A program made the translations under genes and the position numbers. Source: Alphaproteobacteria bacterium (GTDB lineage Bacteria; Pseudomonadota; Alphaproteobacteria; Rhizobiales; Beijerinckiaceae). From it: DNA of 35,399 nt. Shown piece after piece: positions 1 through 8,522 of the stretch (position 1 is the first letter of the stretch; the number at the start of each line of letters is the position of its first letter). Below the pieces are notes generated by a model, which was not told the origin of the DNA, made no database searches, and saw nothing but the letters and a program-made list of their open reading frames with translations. The DNA is taken from assembly GCA_016869555.1 (NCBI GenBank), contig VGDY01000018.1, forward strand, positions 1 to 35,399. Reading direction: 5' to 3'.

Positions 1-59
1 CGTCGCAACTCTTCCGCTACCGCTGGTTCCGTCTCAAGCCGCTTGATCGGCCGCGCCAT
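1..59 (-). CDS. Partial CDS, N-terminus only; possible IS630-type transposase
   Basis: A leftward reading frame starts with ATG at 59 and runs off the window edge, so only about 19 codons are visible (MARPIKRLETEPAVAEELRR). A clear Shine-Dalgarno, GGAGGG, lies 5-6 bases upstream of the ATG (plus-strand ccctcc at 65-70). The basic start followed by a stretch resembling 'eeLrr' is reminiscent of the N-terminal helix-turn-helix of IS630-family transposases, but it is too short for a firm assignment. It could equally be any small DNA-binding protein. The frame is divergent from the siderophore receptor at 306. Confidence 0.4.
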   Translation of the reverse strand, partial: MARPIKRLETEPAVAEELR

Positions 60-305
60 CGCAGCCCTCCATCATGCAAATCAATTGCAAACCAATAATA
101 GTCGATATTTAAGAGACAGGACACTAGCTGTGGCGGAAAGGCAACATTTGTCAAAAATATTACTGTATGCGTATGAATCTATACAGTTTAAAATGCTTCC
201 ATTCAGGACTTTCTTTGATTGACCGGGCGCCATGCCAAATTTAGCTTCAGTCAAACTTCGCGAGAGCGAAGAGAGACAACGCACAAACCTCCCTGGCGGT
301 TCCCG
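60..305 (+). promoter_or_regulatory. AT-rich intergenic region upstream of the iron-uptake operon
   Basis: This gap is clearly more AT-rich than the rest of the window, as expected for a promoter region between two divergent genes. It contains an interrupted palindrome, TGCAA-N5-TTGCA at 75-89, and AT-rich tracts around 150-195. A receptor operon of this type is normally under iron control by Fur, Irr or RirA, but no good match to a Fur box or an iron-control element was found by eye. The palindrome as operator is a guess. Confidence 0.3.
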
Positions 306-2831
306 ATGAGCGACGTTAAATCTCCAATATCGCTACGAATGCTGATTCGGTCGCATTCGCATAGCCGCGGCGCGGATCTTACTGCGGTAAAGGCGTTGGG
401 CGTCGCCGCGGCGCTCGCGTCGAGCGTCAGCGCCTCGGCTCTAGCGCAGTCGGCGTCGACCACGCTGCCGCCCGTCAAAGTCGACGCGCCGCATGAAAAG
501 CCGCGCGCGGCCATGCCGGCCCAACCCAAGCCGATCGCCGTCGCTCAACCGCGTCCAGCGCATCATCCGGCCGTCAATTCGCAGGCTGCGGGTCAACGTC
601 GCGGCGCGCCGGGCGCATCGACCGGGGGAGGGCAGGGGGCGGGAAGCGGGGGGCTTCCGATCCTCGCCACGGCGCCGAACGCCAATCCTTACGCTGATCC
701 GGTCGCCCCCTATAAGGTCGATCGGCTGTCTTCGCCAAAATTCACCGAACCGGTGCTCAACACGCCGCGCACGATCACGGTGCTGACCAAGGAAGTGCTC
801 GACGACAAGAACGCCTTCACCTTGCGCGAAATCGGCCGCAGCACGGCGGGCGTGACCCTGGGCACCGGCGAAGGCGGCAACGCCTTCGGCGATCGCTTCT
901 TCATTCGCGGTTTCGACGTTCGCAACGACATTTTCGTCGACGGCATCCGCGACCCGGGCGTCAGCATTCGCGAGAATTTCTACACCGAGCAGGTTGAGAT
1001 TCTACGCGGTCCCGGGTCGACATTCGCCGGACGCGGCACCGCCGGCGGCGCGATCAATATCGTCACAAAACAGGCGACTGATCGCGATTTCGTCGATCTC
1101 ACAGGCATCGGCGGCTTTTCCGACCACATGCGGCGGATAACGCTCGATGTGAACAAGGCGATCACCCCGATCCTCGCGGTGCGCGTCAATGCTCTCTATC
1201 ATGACTCGAATGTGGCGGGACGCAGCTTTATCACCGACTATCGCGACGGCGTCGCCGGCTCGGTGGTGTTCAAGCCCCTCCCGGATTTGACCCTCACCGG
1301 CCAATATACGCATGTCTATCAGAACGGCTTTCCGGACTTTGGCGTGCCGTATAATCGAATCTGGAATCGGCCGTTCCCGGAAGGCGTCATTCCCCGCTAC
1401 AATTGGTATGGGTTCGTCAACCGCGACTTCCAGGTTGCGCTGCAGAATTTCGGCACCTTCACCGCCCATTATCGCTATAACGACAACCTCGTGTTCGACA
1501 ACCGGTTTCGGCAGAGCCGTTCGGTCCTGGATTATATCGGCTCGTTGACGCAAAGCGCCAACCTCTTCGCCGGCACCGTGAATATCGGCGCACAAAGCCG
1601 CTATCAGGTGGTGAACACGCTCGACAACCAGACCGAGGCGACGCTCAAAATCGAAACCGGGCCCGTCAAGCATGCGCTGGTCGCCGGCGTCGAATTCGCC
1701 CGCGAAGGCGTGACGCGCACCAACTACCAGGGACTGGTGTCGGAGTTGAACGGCACGCCTTCCGTCGGCAACTCCATTACCTGCAATCTCTATCTGCCAT
1801 GCACCTATCGTCCGTTCCTGACGACGCCCTATCGGAACACCAATCCGACGCGAATCGCCGTCGACACAAAGTCAGGCTATCTGATCGAGACCGCGAATTA
1901 TCAGGACGTCGTGCTTGTCAACGGCGGCGCGCGCTTTGACGATTACAACATCACGAACCGAACGGAGACGCTGTCGACTTTCGCCTCGAACCACTCAGGT
2001 CTGTTCAATTGGAACGCCGGCGTCGTGTTCAAGCCGTTGCCGAACGTCAGCGCCTACGCCGCCTACGCCACTTCGGCGAACCCCGTCGGCGCCGAGCTTG
2101 ACGGCGGCGCGGCGAATTACGGTGGCCTGACCACGGCGGCGCAGATCTTTCCGCCCCAACTCAACAAGGCGGCGGAGGTTGGCCTCAAATGGGAGCTGTT
2201 CGACAGGCATCTGCTTGCCACGGCCGCCTTCTTCAAGACCGATGTGAGCGGCGCCCGAGAGGTGAATTCGGGCGTCACCACCGGCAATGCGTCCTATTAC
2301 GTCGAGGGCGTCGATCTCGAGGCGGCAGGCAATATCACAGACAAGTGGATGGTTCTCGGCGGCATCGTGCTGATGGACTCGCGCGTGACCAGCTCATACG
2401 CGCGAACCAACATCGGCCTTCAACTTGCCAACATCGCACATGAGTCCTTCAGCCTGCTGACGAAGTATAAGGCTGGCGAATTGTTCGGCCTTGCGCCGGA
2501 CATGCTCGAAATCGGCGGTCAGGCGATTTATCGTTCAAAAATCTACGGCGGCAACAATATCGTCGCCAATGGCGCCCCCGTCATCAATGCATACGGCTGG
2601 CCGGCGCCGACCGCCGCCAATCCCTTCCTGAATGTTCCAACGGTGCTGCCTTCCTACTGGCGCTTCGACATTTTCGCGGAGAGCAAGATCGGCGAGAACA
2701 TCACCATGAAGCTTTCGGTCAACAACCTGTTCGACCGCACCATCTACGACGCCTTCTACCAGACGGCGACGCCCTTCGTACAGATGTCGCCCGGCCGCGC
2801 CGTCTATCTTGAAACGCGCGTATTGTTCTAG
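306..2831 (+). CDS. TonB-dependent siderophore receptor (Fiu/PiuA type)
   Basis: An 841-aa outer-membrane receptor for ferric siderophores, energised by TonB-ExbBD. The frame is open from 219, but ATG at 306 (MSDVKS...) is the better start because a signal-like hydrophobic stretch ([21 protein letters not shown]) follows about 25 residues in. A Pro/Ala-rich, low-complexity linker follows, then the plug domain with [33 protein letters not shown] and [14 protein letters not shown]. The rest is a beta-barrel with aromatic-rich strands, ending in the usual C-terminal Phe (YLETRVLF). It is the first gene of a six-gene operon; the next ORF starts 11 bases after its stop. Receptors of the Fiu/PiuA group take up catecholate siderophores and are usually paired with a PiuC/YbiX dioxygenase, as here. 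The actual ligand cannot be read from sequence. Confidence 0.93.
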   Translation: MSDVKSPISLRMLIRSHSHSRGADLTAVKALGVAAALASSVSASALAQSASTTLPPVKVDAPHEKPRAAMPAQPKPIAVAQPRPAHHPAVNSQAAGQRRGAPGASTGGGQGAGSGGLPILATAPNANPYADPVAPYKVDRLSSPKFTEPVLNTPRTITVLTKEVLDDKNAFTLREIGRSTAGVTLGTGEGGNAFGDRFFIRGFDVRNDIFVDGIRDPGVSIRENFYTEQVEILRGPGSTFAGRGTAGGAINIVTKQATDRDFVDLTGIGGFSDHMRRITLDVNKAITPILAVRVNALYHDSNVAGRSFITDYRDGVAGSVVFKPLPDLTLTGQYTHVYQNGFPDFGVPYNRIWNRPFPEGVIPRYNWYGFVNRDFQVALQNFGTFTAHYRYNDNLVFDNRFRQSRSVLDYIGSLTQSANLFAGTVNIGAQSRYQVVNTLDNQTEATLKIETGPVKHALVAGVEFAREGVTRTNYQGLVSELNGTPSVGNSITCNLYLPCTYRPFLTTPYRNTNPTRIAVDTKSGYLIETANYQDVVLVNGGARFDDYNITNRTETLSTFASNHSGLFNWNAGVVFKPLPNVSAYAAYATSANPVGAELDGGAANYGGLTTAAQIFPPQLNKAAEVGLKWELFDRHLLATAAFFKTDVSGAREVNSGVTTGNASYYVEGVDLEAAGNITDKWMVLGGIVLMDSRVTSSYARTNIGLQLANIAHESFSLLTKYKAGELFGLAPDMLEIGGQAIYRSKIYGGNNIVANGAPVINAYGWPAPTAANPFLNVPTVLPSYWRFDIFAESKIGENITMKLSVNNLFDRTIYDAFYQTATPFVQMSPGRAVYLETRVLF

Positions 2832-2842
2832 GAGCCGCATCG

Positions 2843-3526
2843 ATGCTTGCACACATCAAGGGCGCGCTCGAGAGAAAGGAGATCGATGTTCTGCGTCAAG
2901 CGATGGCGCAGGCTGAGTGGGAGGACGGCGCCTCCACCGCCGGCGCGAACGCCGGTGATTTGAAGCGCAATCAGCAGCTCCCGCCCGACTCTGAAATCTC
3001 GCGCGCGCTCGGCAAGCGGCTGCTCTCGTCGCTGCTTGCCAGTCCCGCCTTTGTTTCAGCGGCGGTCCCGCTGCACATTTATCCGCCGCTCTTCGATCGC
3101 TACGGCGTCGGCGACCATTTCGACCCGCATGTCGACAATGCGATACGCGGCGACGCGATGACTGGCGCGCGCATTCGAGTCGATCTCGCGGCGACGTTGC
3201 TGCTCTCCGATCCGGATGAATATGAAGGCGGCGAGCTGATCGTCGAAGACCTTTATGGATCGAGGACGTTCAAGCCGCCGGCGGGCGACCTCATCCTTTA
3301 TTCGGCCGGCAGTCTTCACATGGTGACGCCGGTGACGCGCGGCCTACGTCTCGCCTCATTTATATGGCTGCAAAGCATGATCCGGGCCGATGAAGCGCGC
3401 AGCTTCATATGCGATCTGGATGAATCGATCCAGGATCTCGCGCCGCGCGTCGGGACAGAAGATCCGGATCTGCGCAGGCTGGTGACCGTCTACCACAACC
3501 TTATCCGTTATTGGGGAGAAGCGTAG
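2843..3526 (+). CDS. piuC: PiuC/YbiX-type Fe(II)/2-oxoglutarate dioxygenase, copy 1
   Basis: A 227-aa cytoplasmic PKHD-type hydroxylase of the PiuC/YbiX family, which accompanies TonB-dependent siderophore receptors. The double-stranded beta-helix iron site is intact: H96 and D98 in PHVDNAIR, distal H159 in SLHMV, and the 2-oxoglutarate-binding arginine about R169 in [14 protein letters not shown]. The family signature GGELIVED is present. The start MLAHIKG matches the family and has GGAG upstream in taggagccgcatcg. The family's substrate is not firmly known; a role in modifying or releasing the imported siderophore is commonly suspected. A second copy of exactly the same length follows 5 bases after the stop. 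Confidence 0.9.
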   Translation: MLAHIKGALERKEIDVLRQAMAQAEWEDGASTAGANAGDLKRNQQLPPDSEISRALGKRLLSSLLASPAFVSAAVPLHIYPPLFDRYGVGDHFDPHVDNAIRGDAMTGARIRVDLAATLLLSDPDEYEGGELIVEDLYGSRTFKPPAGDLILYSAGSLHMVTPVTRGLRLASFIWLQSMIRADEARSFICDLDESIQDLAPRVGTEDPDLRRLVTVYHNLIRYWGEA

Positions 3527-3531
3527 CGCTG

Positions 3532-4211
3532 ATGCTGGTTTGCATTCCGGAAGTTCTTTCCAAGCAGCAGGTCGCCTTTTTCCGCTCGGCGATGGACAAG
3601 GCGCCGTGGGTGGACGGCCGCGCGACCGCCGGTTCGCAGTCGTCTCTAGTGAAGAATAATTCTCAACTGCCGCAGGACGGCGACGTCGCGCGCGAGCTTG
3701 GCGAGCATGTGCTCGAGGCGCTTGCGCAGTCGTCGATGTTCGTCTCGGCGGCGCTGCCCCACAGGATTTTCCCGCCACTCTTCAATCGCTATGGCGTCGG
3801 CCAGAACTTTGGACTGCATGTCGACAATGCGATCCGCGGCATTCCCGGAACGCCGATCCGCATCCGCACCGATCTCTCCTGCACGCTGTTCCTTTCAGAA
3901 GCGGAAGAGTATGACGGCGGCGAGCTTGTGATCGAGGATCGGGTCGGGCAGCAGGAAGTGAAGCTTCCCGCCGGCGATCTCGTGCTTTATCCTTCAACCA
4001 GTCTTCATCTTGTTCGAGGAGTGACGCGCGGCGAGCGCATCGCTTCTTTTTTTTGGCTGCAGAGCATGATCCGAGACAATGTGGCCCGCGCCTTGCTCTT
4101 CGATCTTGACCAAGCCATTCAGTCGCTGACCATGCGGCTCGGCGCCGGCGATCCCGCCTGCGTCAAACTTTCCGGCGTCTATCACAATCTCATCCGTACA
4201 TGGGCTGAAGC

Positions 4212-4215
<4 letters not shown>
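3532..4215 (+). CDS. piuC: PiuC/YbiX-type Fe(II)/2-oxoglutarate dioxygenase, copy 2
   Basis: A second 227-aa PKHD-type hydroxylase, collinear with the preceding one from end to end. Iron and co-substrate residues fall at the same numbers: H96 and D98 in [10 protein letters not shown]159 in SLHLV, and the arginine in [14 protein letters not shown]. Both copies therefore look catalytically competent. The frame extends back to a TTG at 3511 inside copy 1, but ATG 3532 aligns with copy 1 and the family ([11 protein letters not shown]). GGGGAG lies 13 bases upstream, a long spacing. The stop TGA overlaps the exbB start as ATGA. Sequence outside the active site has drifted (for example RTFKPPAGD versus EVKLPAGD), suggesting an old tandem duplication or a paired acquisition. 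Confidence 0.9.
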
Positions 4216-5027
<812 letters not shown>

Positions 5028-5030
5028 CTC

Positions 5031-5456
5031 ATGGCCGTTCATCTCAAAAGCGACCTCGAGGAAACCCACGAGATCAACGTCACGCCGTTCATCGACGTGA
5101 TGCTGGTGTTGCTCATCATCTTCATGATTGCGGCGCCGCTCGCCACGGTCGATCTTCCGGTCGATCTGCCGGCGTCGAACGCTGCGCCTCACGAGAAGCC
5201 CGACAAGCCGGTCTATGTGACGATTCAGAGCGATCTTGCGCTCGCTCTCGGCGAGACGCCAGTCAAGCGAAAGGATCTTGTTTCGGCGCTCGACGCGCAT
5301 CTTCACGACAAATCGAAACGCATCTTTCTGCGCGCGGACTCCAGCGTGCCCTACGGCGAGATGATGGCGATATTGGAGAGTCTGCGCGCCGGCGGCTACT
5401 TGCGCGTGGCCCTCGTCGCGCTTGACGCCGGCGGCAAGGCGCCCGGCGCGCAATGA
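5031..5456 (+). CDS. exbD: ExbD, TonB-system energy transducer
   Basis: A 141-aa single-pass inner-membrane protein with its C-terminal domain in the periplasm. It begins with a short cytoplasmic stretch, then NVTPFIDVMLVLLIIFMIAAP, the conserved ExbD/TolR transmembrane segment carrying the essential aspartate (D22). The periplasmic part includes KPVYVTIQSDLALALGE and ends with LRVALVALD, typical of the family. GGAG, inside the last codons of exbB, is its ribosome-binding site, with only three bases between the genes. Its own TGA overlaps the tonB start (ATGA). Confidence 0.96.
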   Translation: MAVHLKSDLEETHEINVTPFIDVMLVLLIIFMIAAPLATVDLPVDLPASNAAPHEKPDKPVYVTIQSDLALALGETPVKRKDLVSALDAHLHDKSKRIFLRADSSVPYGEMMAILESLRAGGYLRVALVALDAGGKAPGAQ

Positions 5457-6241
5457 GCGCCGCCGCCGCTCTCCAAAATCCGCAGTCGAACGGCAGGCTT
5501 TGGAGTCTCGCCGTCGCTTTCGCCGTGCTTCTGCACGTCGCGGGCGCCGTCGCCGCCTTCGCAACCTTGCAGGGCGATGACGAGGAAGCTTCCGGCGCGC
5601 CGGCGATCGAAATATCTCTCGAGCCGGCGGCGCCTCGCGACGCCGAGGCGGCCGACCTGCCTCCGGGGCCAGTCGCCGACGAATCGGCCGCCGCGGCGCC
5701 ATCCGCCGCCGCCTCCGAAGCGAAGGAGGTGAAGGAAGAACAGATCGCGCGAACCGAAGCCGAAGAGGCTGAACTCACGCACAACACCACTCCGGACAAG
5801 CCGGTCCAAGAGGAAAAGAAGGTTCAGGCGCAGCCGGTGGTTTCGGCTGAATCGGCGGCGTCGGAAGCGACGGCGCCGCCCAAGTCGGACGTCGAGCAGG
5901 TCTCCGACAGGCCGGTGTCGCCAGTGCAAGGCGCCGACGTCAGAGCGAACGCCATCAAGCTGACATGGCAGAAGGCTCTGCTCTCGCATCTCAACCGCCA
6001 TAAGCGCTATCCCAGCGGCGGCGGCCGTCGTTCGGCGGAAGCAAGCGTCTCGTTCACGCTCGACCGGCGCGGCCATGTCGTCAGCTACAGCATCAAGCGT
6101 TCGGCGGGACACTCGGCTTTTGACGATGCCGCGCTTGCGATGATGAAGCGCGCCGATCCGGTGCCGCCGCCCCCTCCCGTGATCGCCGACGAAGGGCTGA
6201 CATTCGAGGTGCCGGTGCAATTTCGCGTCGGCGGAAAATGA
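5453..6241 (+). CDS. tonB: TonB, energy transducer for outer-membrane receptors
   Basis: A 262-aa TonB. The N-terminal anchor is a single helix at about residues 18-37 (LAVAFAVLLHVAGAVAAFATL). A long Ala/Pro/Glu-rich periplasm-spanning region follows (about residues 45-160). The C-terminal TonB domain begins near WQKALLSHLNRHKRYP and includes GRRSAEASVSFTLDRRGHV, SIKRSAGHSAFDDAALAM and FEVPVQFRVG. It is translationally coupled to exbD by an ATGA overlap. Having a private tonB in the receptor operon suggests that this system is energised independently of any general TonB elsewhere, though that is inference. A weak inverted repeat (TGCATCG/CGATGCA, 6246-6269) lies just after the stop and lacks a T-tract. 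Confidence 0.94.
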   Translation: MSAAAALQNPQSNGRLWSLAVAFAVLLHVAGAVAAFATLQGDDEEASGAPAIEISLEPAAPRDAEAADLPPGPVADESAAAAPSAAASEAKEVKEEQIARTEAEEAELTHNTTPDKPVQEEKKVQAQPVVSAESAASEATAPPKSDVEQVSDRPVSPVQGADVRANAIKLTWQKALLSHLNRHKRYPSGGGRRSAEASVSFTLDRRGHVVSYSIKRSAGHSAFDDAALAMMKRADPVPPPPPVIADEGLTFEVPVQFRVGGK

Positions 6242-6439
6242 GAAATGCATCGCGAGCTGTCCCGATGCAGGCAGTTCGCGTGAATGCTTGCGGCGCGAGC
6301 AGCGGCCAGACGATCGAACCTGCAACTTATGGGAGGAGTGCGCGCGTTCTCCACAGAGCTTTTTGCCGCCACGCTTTTCTATTTCTTAAAAAATTCGGAG
6401 CATTGTCGGAACCGACTTTTGAATCGGCGCTTCAATAGC

Positions 6440-6469
6440 CATGTGGAGGGCTGTTCATGTCGCCACATG
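6440..6469 (+). promoter_or_regulatory. Hairpin enclosing the ribosome-binding site and start of the first NepR-like gene
   Basis: CATGTGG (6440-6446) is perfectly complementary to CCACATG (6463-6469). The 16-base loop contains the GGAGGG-type Shine-Dalgarno (partly in the stem) and the ATG at 6457. Such a fold could modulate translation of the downstream gene. The pairing is only 7 bp, so it may be fortuitous. Confidence 0.35.
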
Positions 6470-6657
6470 AAAACCGCACGAACTGGACAGAGCTGGCGAT
6501 GAAGGGACATCAAGCGAAGCGCGAGGGTCTCGACCTGGAGCGAGCCGTGATGCGGCTTGGCGAGCAGCTGAGACGGCAATTCTCCGACGTCGCGTCCGAG
6601 CCGCTGCCCGAAGACATGCTTGCGCTGCTGGCCAAGCTCAACCAAGTGGCGGAGTGA
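6457..6657 (+). CDS. NepR-like anti-sigma factor (first copy)
   Basis: A 66-aa soluble protein. Its second half, RLGEQLRRQFSDVASEPLPE followed by DMLALLAKLNQVAE, matches the short NepR family core: an amphipathic helix, then EP-(V/L)-P, then a Leu-rich helix ending near LxxLxxxE. In alphaproteobacteria NepR binds and silences the ECF sigma factor EcfG until PhyR, once phosphorylated, titrates it away. GGAGGG lies 6 bases upstream of the ATG. Neither phyR nor ecfG is in the window, so this is probably an accessory NepR rather than the main-locus copy. It converges on a second NepR-like gene whose stop is 16 bases away. A partial GGAAC element at 6408 is too poor to call a promoter. Confidence 0.72.
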   Translation: MSPHENRTNWTELAMKGHQAKREGLDLERAVMRLGEQLRRQFSDVASEPLPEDMLALLAKLNQVAE

Positions 6658-6673
6658 GCAAGCGCGGCTCGGC

Positions 6674-6865
6674 TTAGCGCGTCTTGCCCGGACGGTCGGT
6701 GAAATCCAGTTTCACGAGCAGGCCTTTGAGATCCTCTGGAACCGGCTTCATGATCAAGTCGAGATAAAGGAGAGAGAAGCGCTTTCCAAGCGCTTCGCTC
6801 AGCGAACGTTGAAGCAGCGCCTTCTTGTCTTGTATCGAGTCGATTTTCGGCGAAACGCCTGTCAT
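6674..6865 (-). CDS. NepR-like anti-sigma factor (second copy)
   Basis: A 63-aa protein with the NepR signature LGKRFSLLYLDLIMKPVPED followed by LKGLLVKLD: a helix, the PVPED turn and a Leu-rich helix. It differs from the first copy outside this core and has a basic C-terminal tail (DRPGKTR). The frame is open further upstream to 6901, but ATG 6865 has AGGAGG about 10 bases ahead and overlaps the stop of the preceding 65-aa gene as ATGA, so translation is likely coupled. It runs tail-to-tail against the first NepR-like gene. Whether it binds EcfG, another ECF sigma factor or a PhyR-like protein cannot be told here. Confidence 0.68.
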   Translation of the reverse strand: MTGVSPKIDSIQDKKALLQRSLSEALGKRFSLLYLDLIMKPVPEDLKGLLVKLDFTDRPGKTR

Positions 6866-7059
6866 GGCGCGCGTTCCTCCTGCTTGAAGAGCGACTGCCA
6901 AGACGGCCAGGCGGCAATTCCGTCGTGCGCCTCTTTGCCCGAAAAGATGCGTGCAGCCGATTGATCGGCAAATCGGAATGACTCGCCGCCCTGCGCCAAT
7001 CGCGACCTGCCGCGCTTTGAGCGATATTCGATGACGAACGGGCGAATGACTTTTTTCAT
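6862..7059 (-). CDS. Hypothetical 65-aa protein coupled to NepR-like gene
   Basis: I do not recognise this protein. It is 65 aa, strongly basic at the N-terminus (MKKVIRPFVIEYRSKRGRSR), then has SFRFADQSAARIFSGKEAHD and a Trp-containing tail (AAWPSWQSLFKQEERAP). There is no signal peptide or membrane helix. AGGAAGG lies 8 bases before the ATG, and its TGA overlaps the start of the NepR-like gene (ATGA). The tight coupling makes a shared function in stress control plausible, as a partner, adaptor or small regulator, but nothing in the sequence defines an activity. Confidence 0.6.
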   Translation of the reverse strand: MKKVIRPFVIEYRSKRGRSRLAQGGESFRFADQSAARIFSGKEAHDGIAAWPSWQSLFKQEERAP

Positions 7060-7169
7060 GGATGAACCTTCCTGTTATGAAGGCGCGATGATCAAACTTT
7101 AGGCGGAGCCAGTTCGTTTCGCTTCGCGGGCGTTCGGATGAGCGCTCTCGATCACAAATTCCAAAGGAA

Positions 7170-7196
7170 ACGCCGGCGAGATTGTCCCGCCGGCGT
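7170..7196 (-). terminator. Rho-independent terminator of csbD
   Basis: A 9-bp perfect stem, ACGCCGGCG (7170-7178) with CGCCGGCGT (7188-7196), and a 9-base loop. Read leftward, the stem is followed by TTTCCTTT. It lies 20 bases after the csbD stop and should separate csbD from the 65-aa/NepR-like pair. Confidence 0.75.
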
Positions 7197-7216
7197 GGCG
7201 CTGCAACGTGTTGGCG

Positions 7217-7414
7217 CTAGTGCCGTGACATCCAGTCGTCGACCTGAGTTTTGGCCTTGTCCTTCGCCACGCCGTAGCGCTCCTGGATCATGCCTTCGAG
7301 CTGCTCGCGGTTGCCATTGATGCGCGCAATGTCGTCATCCGTGAGCTTGCCCCACTGCTCCTTCACATTTCCGGTGAACTTCTTCCAGTTGCCTTCAATC
7401 ATGTCCCAGTTCAT
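7217..7414 (-). CDS. csbD: CsbD-family stress protein
   Basis: A 65-aa hydrophilic protein matching CsbD almost throughout: MNWDMIEGNWKKFTGNVKEQ, then WGKLTDDDIARINGNREQL, EGMIQERYG and DKAKTQVDDWMSRH. CsbD proteins are abundant, small, general-stress-induced proteins of unknown mechanism; in alphaproteobacteria they are typical members of the EcfG regulon. The longer open frame reaches 7483, but ATG 7414 has GGAGG five bases ahead and gives the canonical N-terminus. An EcfG-type promoter sits at 7492-7516 and a terminator at 7170-7196, so this is probably a single-gene unit. Confidence 0.93.
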   Translation of the reverse strand: MNWDMIEGNWKKFTGNVKEQWGKLTDDDIARINGNREQLEGMIQERYGVAKDKAKTQVDDWMSRH

Positions 7415-7491
7415 GGATTCCTCCGTGTCGGGCGGCGACCGCAATCGCGGCGGACGCCTTGGAAAGCGAGCCCGGGCCTGCACGTTCGATT

Positions 7492-7516
7492 AACCCTTCG
7501 CTCGGGCAGATGTTCC
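7492..7516 (-). promoter_or_regulatory. EcfG-type (general stress sigma factor) promoter of csbD
   Basis: Read leftward, GGAAC (7516-7512) and GGTT (7495-7492) are separated by exactly 16 bases. This fits the alphaproteobacterial EcfG consensus GGAAC-N16/17-cGTT with one deviation in the -10 element. The -10 lies 77 bases before the csbD ATG, leaving a leader of about 65-70 bases. It fits the expected regulon membership of csbD and the NepR-like genes nearby. Confidence 0.7.
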
Positions 7517-7810
7517 ATGTCGACTTGCGCTCGCGATCAAATCCAAAATTTCGCGCGGCTCTGGAACTTCGCTGCGGCCTGCGCCAAGCCGTCGCTTCTC
7601 GCTCGCGTTTGGCGCGGTCAAATTGGAATTTATGAGCTGCGGCGTTGTCCTTCGGCGCGCTTATGCGAAACGGGCGCGTCCAGACGCATTGCGCGCCGGC
7701 ATCGAAACATTTCTCTCTCTGTGCGGTACGGCGAAGAAGCGCGTGCGGCGGCGCACAGCGCCAATGCGCGCTTCTCCTTAAGTTCCGATTAACGCGGAAA
7801 GGAGAACGCC
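7517..7810. other. Intergenic region without recognisable gene
   Basis: About 290 bases between the csbD promoter and the 42-aa gene. Short open frames on both strands have no ribosome-binding site, no recognisable motif and skewed composition, so none was called. The AAGGAG at the end belongs to the 42-aa gene. Confidence 0.5.
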
Positions 7811-7939
7811 ATGAAATCGGTGATCGCGACAGGAATTTTCGGCATCGTCGCCATTGCATTGGCCGCCGAGACGCTCAACTTCGCCATGGCTCTTGGCGAA
7901 TTCAGCCATGTCGCCGCCTTGAACGTCGGGGCCTTCTGA
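7811..7939 (+). CDS. Small 42-aa hydrophobic protein
   Basis: A short frame encodes MKSVIATGIFGIVAIALAAE followed by TLNFAMALGEFSHVAALNVG and AF. AAGGAG lies 7 bases before the ATG, and a strong UUCG-loop terminator lies about 75 bases after the stop, so it looks like a complete one-gene transcription unit. Residues 3-19 form a hydrophobic helix, which could be a membrane anchor or a signal peptide ending near LAAE. The remainder is short and mildly amphipathic. I do not recognise the family. Confidence 0.5.
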   Translation: MKSVIATGIFGIVAIALAAETLNFAMALGEFSHVAALNVGAF

Positions 7940-8012
7940 CAGACGCGCTTCGCGCTCATAGAGGACTTGAGGCCGCTCGGGCAAAGCTCCGGCGCCGTTC
8001 AGAGGGTTAATT

Positions 8013-8036
8013 GCCGGGACGGTTCGCCGTCCCGGC
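8013..8036 (+). terminator. Rho-independent terminator with UUCG tetraloop
   Basis: A perfect 10-bp stem, GCCGGGACGG (8013-8022) with CCGTCCCGGC (8027-8036), is closed by a TTCG tetraloop and followed rightward by CTTTCTC. It probably ends the 42-aa gene transcript and may also act on the opposing gene ending at 8052. Confidence 0.7.
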
Positions 8037-8051
8037 CTTTCTCGTCGGGTT

Positions 8052-8309
8052 TCAGTTCGGCCAGCAGCGGCGTCCGTAGGGCCCGAGATGGAAGCCGGGC
8101 GGGCAGGGCCGGCCCATGGCATAACCGCCCCATTGTCCGCCCCAGCGACAGCCGCCGTAAGGGCCGCGGTGGCCATAGGGGCCGCAGCCGCCATAGACCT
8201 GCATGATCGGCGCGCCCGCTGTCTCAGACGGGGTGACCGGCATGGCCGCATGGGCCGGCGCCGCCAGCGCGGCGGCAAATATAAGCGCAAGACCCGTTCT
8301 CAATCGCAT
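8052..8309 (-). CDS. Exported Gly/Cys-rich small protein (GCG_CRPN-like)
   Basis: An 85-aa protein with a classical signal peptide (MRLRTGLALIFAAALAAPAHA, cleavage after AHA). A mature part of about 64 residues follows, rich in Gly, Tyr, Pro and Cys (VYGGCGPYGHRGPYGGCRWG ... CPPGFHLGPYGRRCWPN). The 'GCG...GPYG...C.PN' pattern is like the short GCG_CRPN-type exported proteins common in Methylobacterium and relatives; their function is unknown. ATG 8309 is preferred over TTG 8315 because AAAGGAG lies 7 bases ahead of it. The four cysteines could form disulfides in the periplasm. Confidence 0.75.
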   Translation of the reverse strand: MRLRTGLALIFAAALAAPAHAAMPVTPSETAGAPIMQVYGGCGPYGHRGPYGGCRWGGQWGGYAMGRPCPPGFHLGPYGRRCWPN

Positions 8310-8522
8310 CTCCAATCTCCTTTTATACCCCTGACTGGCGCGCGGCGGTTTTCACGGCGCCGGCGCCTCGCCAAATATCAGCGCCTGATCGGAACCCTGG
8401 CAATCGTCTATTTCAATCTAGGTTATCCACGGCACGAATGTTCTCATATTGTTCTTGCACGATGGTCGCGCGCCGGCTAAGCTCGCGCGGCATCTTCCGG
8501 AAAGAGTTCTTTGGGGCGCAGC

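Noticed and set aside
6408-6433. GGAAC upstream of the first NepR-like gene, as an EcfG promoter
   Set aside because: At N16 or N17 spacing the -10 reads GCTT or CTTC, not cGTT, so the match is too poor to call.
6238-6438. 66-codon frame whose ATG overlaps the tonB stop (ATGA)
   Set aside because: No recognisable motif, arbitrary composition with clustered Cys/Arg, and it runs over a palindrome and an AT-rich stretch. The overlap alone is weak evidence.
7517-7792. 91-codon rightward frame between csbD promoter and the 42-aa gene
   Set aside because: No ribosome-binding site, many isolated Cys/Arg, no motif, and the frame starts inside the promoter region.
8423-8430. TTATCCAC, a DnaA-box-like octamer
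   Set aside because: A single site without a cluster, AT-rich unwinding region or origin-associated genes.
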